This document shows positions 59,494 through 60,740 of a stretch of 60,740 nt of DNA, piece by piece. The notes under the pieces are model-generated. The model searched no databases and was not told where the DNA came from. It saw only the letters and a program-made list of their open reading frames with translations. How positions within the stretch are numbered: position 1 is the first letter of the stretch; the number at the start of each line of letters is the position of its first letter. The stretch is from assembly GCA_026708645.1 (NCBI GenBank), contig JAPOUM010000037.1, positions 1-60,740 of the forward strand, in the 5' to 3' direction. The DNA comes from Acidimicrobiaceae bacterium. GTDB taxonomy: Bacteria; Actinomycetota; Acidimicrobiia; Acidimicrobiales; Aldehydirespiratoraceae. The translations under genes and the position numbers were made by a program.

Positions 59494-60740
59494 ATGCTGA
59501 CCCGAGAGTTGTCGGCGCTGCTGCGACAGGGCGATTTCGGCGCGCTGTTCCGCCGGATGGGATGGGACAACCCCGAGCGGCGCCAGCCGGTGGCGGTGGC
59601 CGACAGCGCGCTGCGCCCGGTGCCGGCAGCCGACAAGCGCGGCGTCACCGCGTGGCTGCTGGAGTGCCCCGACGGTCTGCCCCTGAGCGCGGAGCAGCAT
59701 CGGGTGGTGCGCAGCCTCAAAAGGCTCAGCCGCGACCAGCTCATAGTGTTCGCCGCGCCCGACCGGCACTTGTGGCTGTGGCCCGAGCAGCGCCCGAGCG
59801 GGGTCGGCTACCGGCTGGTGGCCCACGACTATCCCGTGCAGGCGCCCACCGAGGCCTTGTTGCAGCGGCTGGCGCAGGCGTCGTTCAGGATCGACGAGGA
59901 GCCGAGCCTCACCTCCAGTTCTGTGCTGACCAGGGTGCGTCGCTCGTTCAACGCTGACAAGGTGACCAAGTCCTTCTACCGTGAGTTCCAGCAGCACCAC
60001 AAGAACTTCACGATGCGGGTGGAGGGGATCCCTGCCGGCAAGGAGCGCAGATGGTATGCGTCGGTGCTGCTGAACCGGCTGATGTTCGTCTACTTCATCC
60101 AGCAGAAAGGGTTCCTGGACGACGATCAGAGTTATCTCCGCTCGCGTCTGCGGATGGTGCGGGAGCGTTTCGGCGCCGATCAGTTCTACGCGTTCTACAA
60201 GAAGTTCCTGCTGCCGTTCTTCCATGAGGGCCTGGGTAAATCCGACCGCAGCTACGCTGACGCTGGAATTGAGGCGATCATCGGCTCGGTGCCGTATGTC
60301 AACGGCGGCATTTTCGAGCCGCACGAGTTGGAGACCGCCTACGACATTCAGATCAGCGACGAGGCGTTCGAGTCGCTGTTCGACTTCTTCGATGCTTGGC
60401 GCTGGCATCTCGACGAGACCCCGACGGGCGACCCCAAAGAGATCAACCCCGATATTCTCGGCTTCATCTTCGAGCAGTACATCAACTTCACCGACAAAGG
60501 CCAGAAAGAGAAAGGCGCCTACTACACCAAGCCGGACGTGACCGGCTATATGGCCGCCTCGACGATCTTGCCCGCACTGTCCGACAGGTTCACAGCTGCC
60601 GGACTTGATGATCCGGCGGTCTTGCTGACCGGCTCGGGCGGCGACTATCTCCATGACTCTCTATCCCACGGAATAAACTTGCGGACCAGTCAGTCAGTCA
60701 GTCAGTCAGTCAGTCAGTCAGTCAGTCAGTCAGTCAGTCA
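59494..60740 (+). CDS. Eco57I-type restriction-modification methyltransferase, partial (runs off the end)
   Basis: An open frame of 415 codons with no stop before the window ends. It begins with MLTRELSALLRQGDFGALFRRMGW and an N-terminal domain with SFYREFQQHHKNFTMRVEGI and WYASVLLNRLMFVYFIQQKGFLDDD, typical of large type IIG/Eco57I-like and PglX-like enzymes. GFIFEQYINFTDKGQKEKGAYYTKPDVTGYMAASTILP is the conserved lead-in to the methyltransferase. The SAM motif itself would lie beyond the window. The frame enters a (CAGT)n repeat coding SQSV units. ATG preceded by a weak GGGTGG. Confidence 0.88.
   Translation, partial: MLTRELSALLRQGDFGALFRRMGWDNPERRQPVAVADSALRPVPAADKRGVTAWLLECPDGLPLSAEQHRVVRSLKRLSRDQLIVFAAPDRHLWLWPEQRPSGVGYRLVAHDYPVQAPTEALLQRLAQASFRIDEEPSLTSSSVLTRVRRSFNADKVTKSFYREFQQHHKNFTMRVEGIPAGKERRWYASVLLNRLMFVYFIQQKGFLDDDQSYLRSRLRMVRERFGADQFYAFYKKFLLPFFHEGLGKSDRSYADAGIEAIIGSVPYVNGGIFEPHELETAYDIQISDEAFESLFDFFDAWRWHLDETPTGDPKEINPDILGFIFEQYINFTDKGQKEKGAYYTKPDVTGYMAASTILPALSDRFTAAGLDDPAVLLTGSGGDYLHDSLSHGINLRTSQSVSQSVSQSVSQSVS
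60687..60740 (+). repeat. (CAGT)n tetranucleotide repeat, at least 13 copies, within the methyltransferase gene
   Basis: 54 bases of uninterrupted CAGT units run to the window edge. Within the open frame they encode repeated Ser-Gln-Ser-Val. The unit is not a multiple of three, so gain or loss of one unit shifts the frame of the downstream methyltransferase. The true length is unknown because the window ends inside the repeat. Confidence 0.95.

Noticed and set aside
59236..60654. A 472-codon minus-strand frame opposite the methyltransferase
   Set aside because: It is Val/Gly/His-rich antisense and conflicts with the well-conserved plus-strand methyltransferase.

Overview
The window is a GC-rich chromosomal segment that most resembles an actinobacterium, probably a member of the Acidimicrobiia. 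The lineage call rests on gene content: the actinobacterial trio of a histidine-phosphatase-type phosphomutase, a DUF3090 protein and an SCO1664-type kinase-fold protein; a DUF3107 gene; a PdtaS-like histidine kinase; Ino1 myo-inositol-phosphate synthase; menaquinone genes; and a complete system I (Ccm) cytochrome c maturation operon, which is common in Acidimicrobiia but not in most other Actinomycetota. No rRNA or tRNA gene was recognised.

Region by region. (1) 341-11190 is a sugar-acid locus best explained as non-phosphorylative L-fucose use: FucU-type mutarotase, a three-component ABC importer (lipoprotein binding protein, two permeases, ATPase), L-fuconate dehydratase, an amidohydrolase-type lactonase and an aldo/keto reductase of the fucose/galactose dehydrogenase type, with an extended SDR at the left edge. 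(2) 11587-24800 is housekeeping: a short 2-hydroxyacid dehydrogenase, a lipoprotein, family 5 uracil-DNA glycosylase, the actinobacterial trio, EtfAB, a DagK-like lipid kinase, GDPD, a PdtaS-like kinase, DUF3107 and Mrp. A chimeric PHP-domain gene (14339-15337) of foreign appearance is embedded in it. (3) 24931-31886 is an accessory patch: a less GC-rich AAA ATPase with what may be the tail of a lost partner, a SixA-like phosphatase, a DUF3179 lipoprotein and a frameshifted restriction-modification enzyme. (4) 32866-40101 is the ccmABCDEFGH operon, including a 45-codon ccmD and a CcmH fused to a TPR region. (5) 40513-50825 is mixed: Uma2 nuclease, MaoC, Ino1, a VapBC pair with a clear operator, gamma-glutamyltransferase, a form II CoxSLM-type molybdenum hydroxylase, a nucleotidyltransferase and a phosphatase. 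(6) 50973-56854 is a menF-menD-menH-menC operon in which MenF carries an N-terminal MerR-like regulatory module. (7) 56998-60740 holds two membrane proteins, an orphan ribbon-helix-helix antitoxin-like gene and the start of an Eco57I-type methyltransferase gene that runs off the window inside a (CAGT)n repeat.

The most unusual features are the putative phase-variable methyltransferase at the right edge, the MerR-isochorismate synthase fusion, the PHP/RecG-like chimera, and a window-wide scatter of short tandem repeats (4, 8, 16, 26, 35, 42 and 46 bp units), some inside genes and some between them. The defence-type genes look partly decayed (frameshift, fusion by deletion, missing partner). 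No complete new defence system could be demonstrated from sequence alone.
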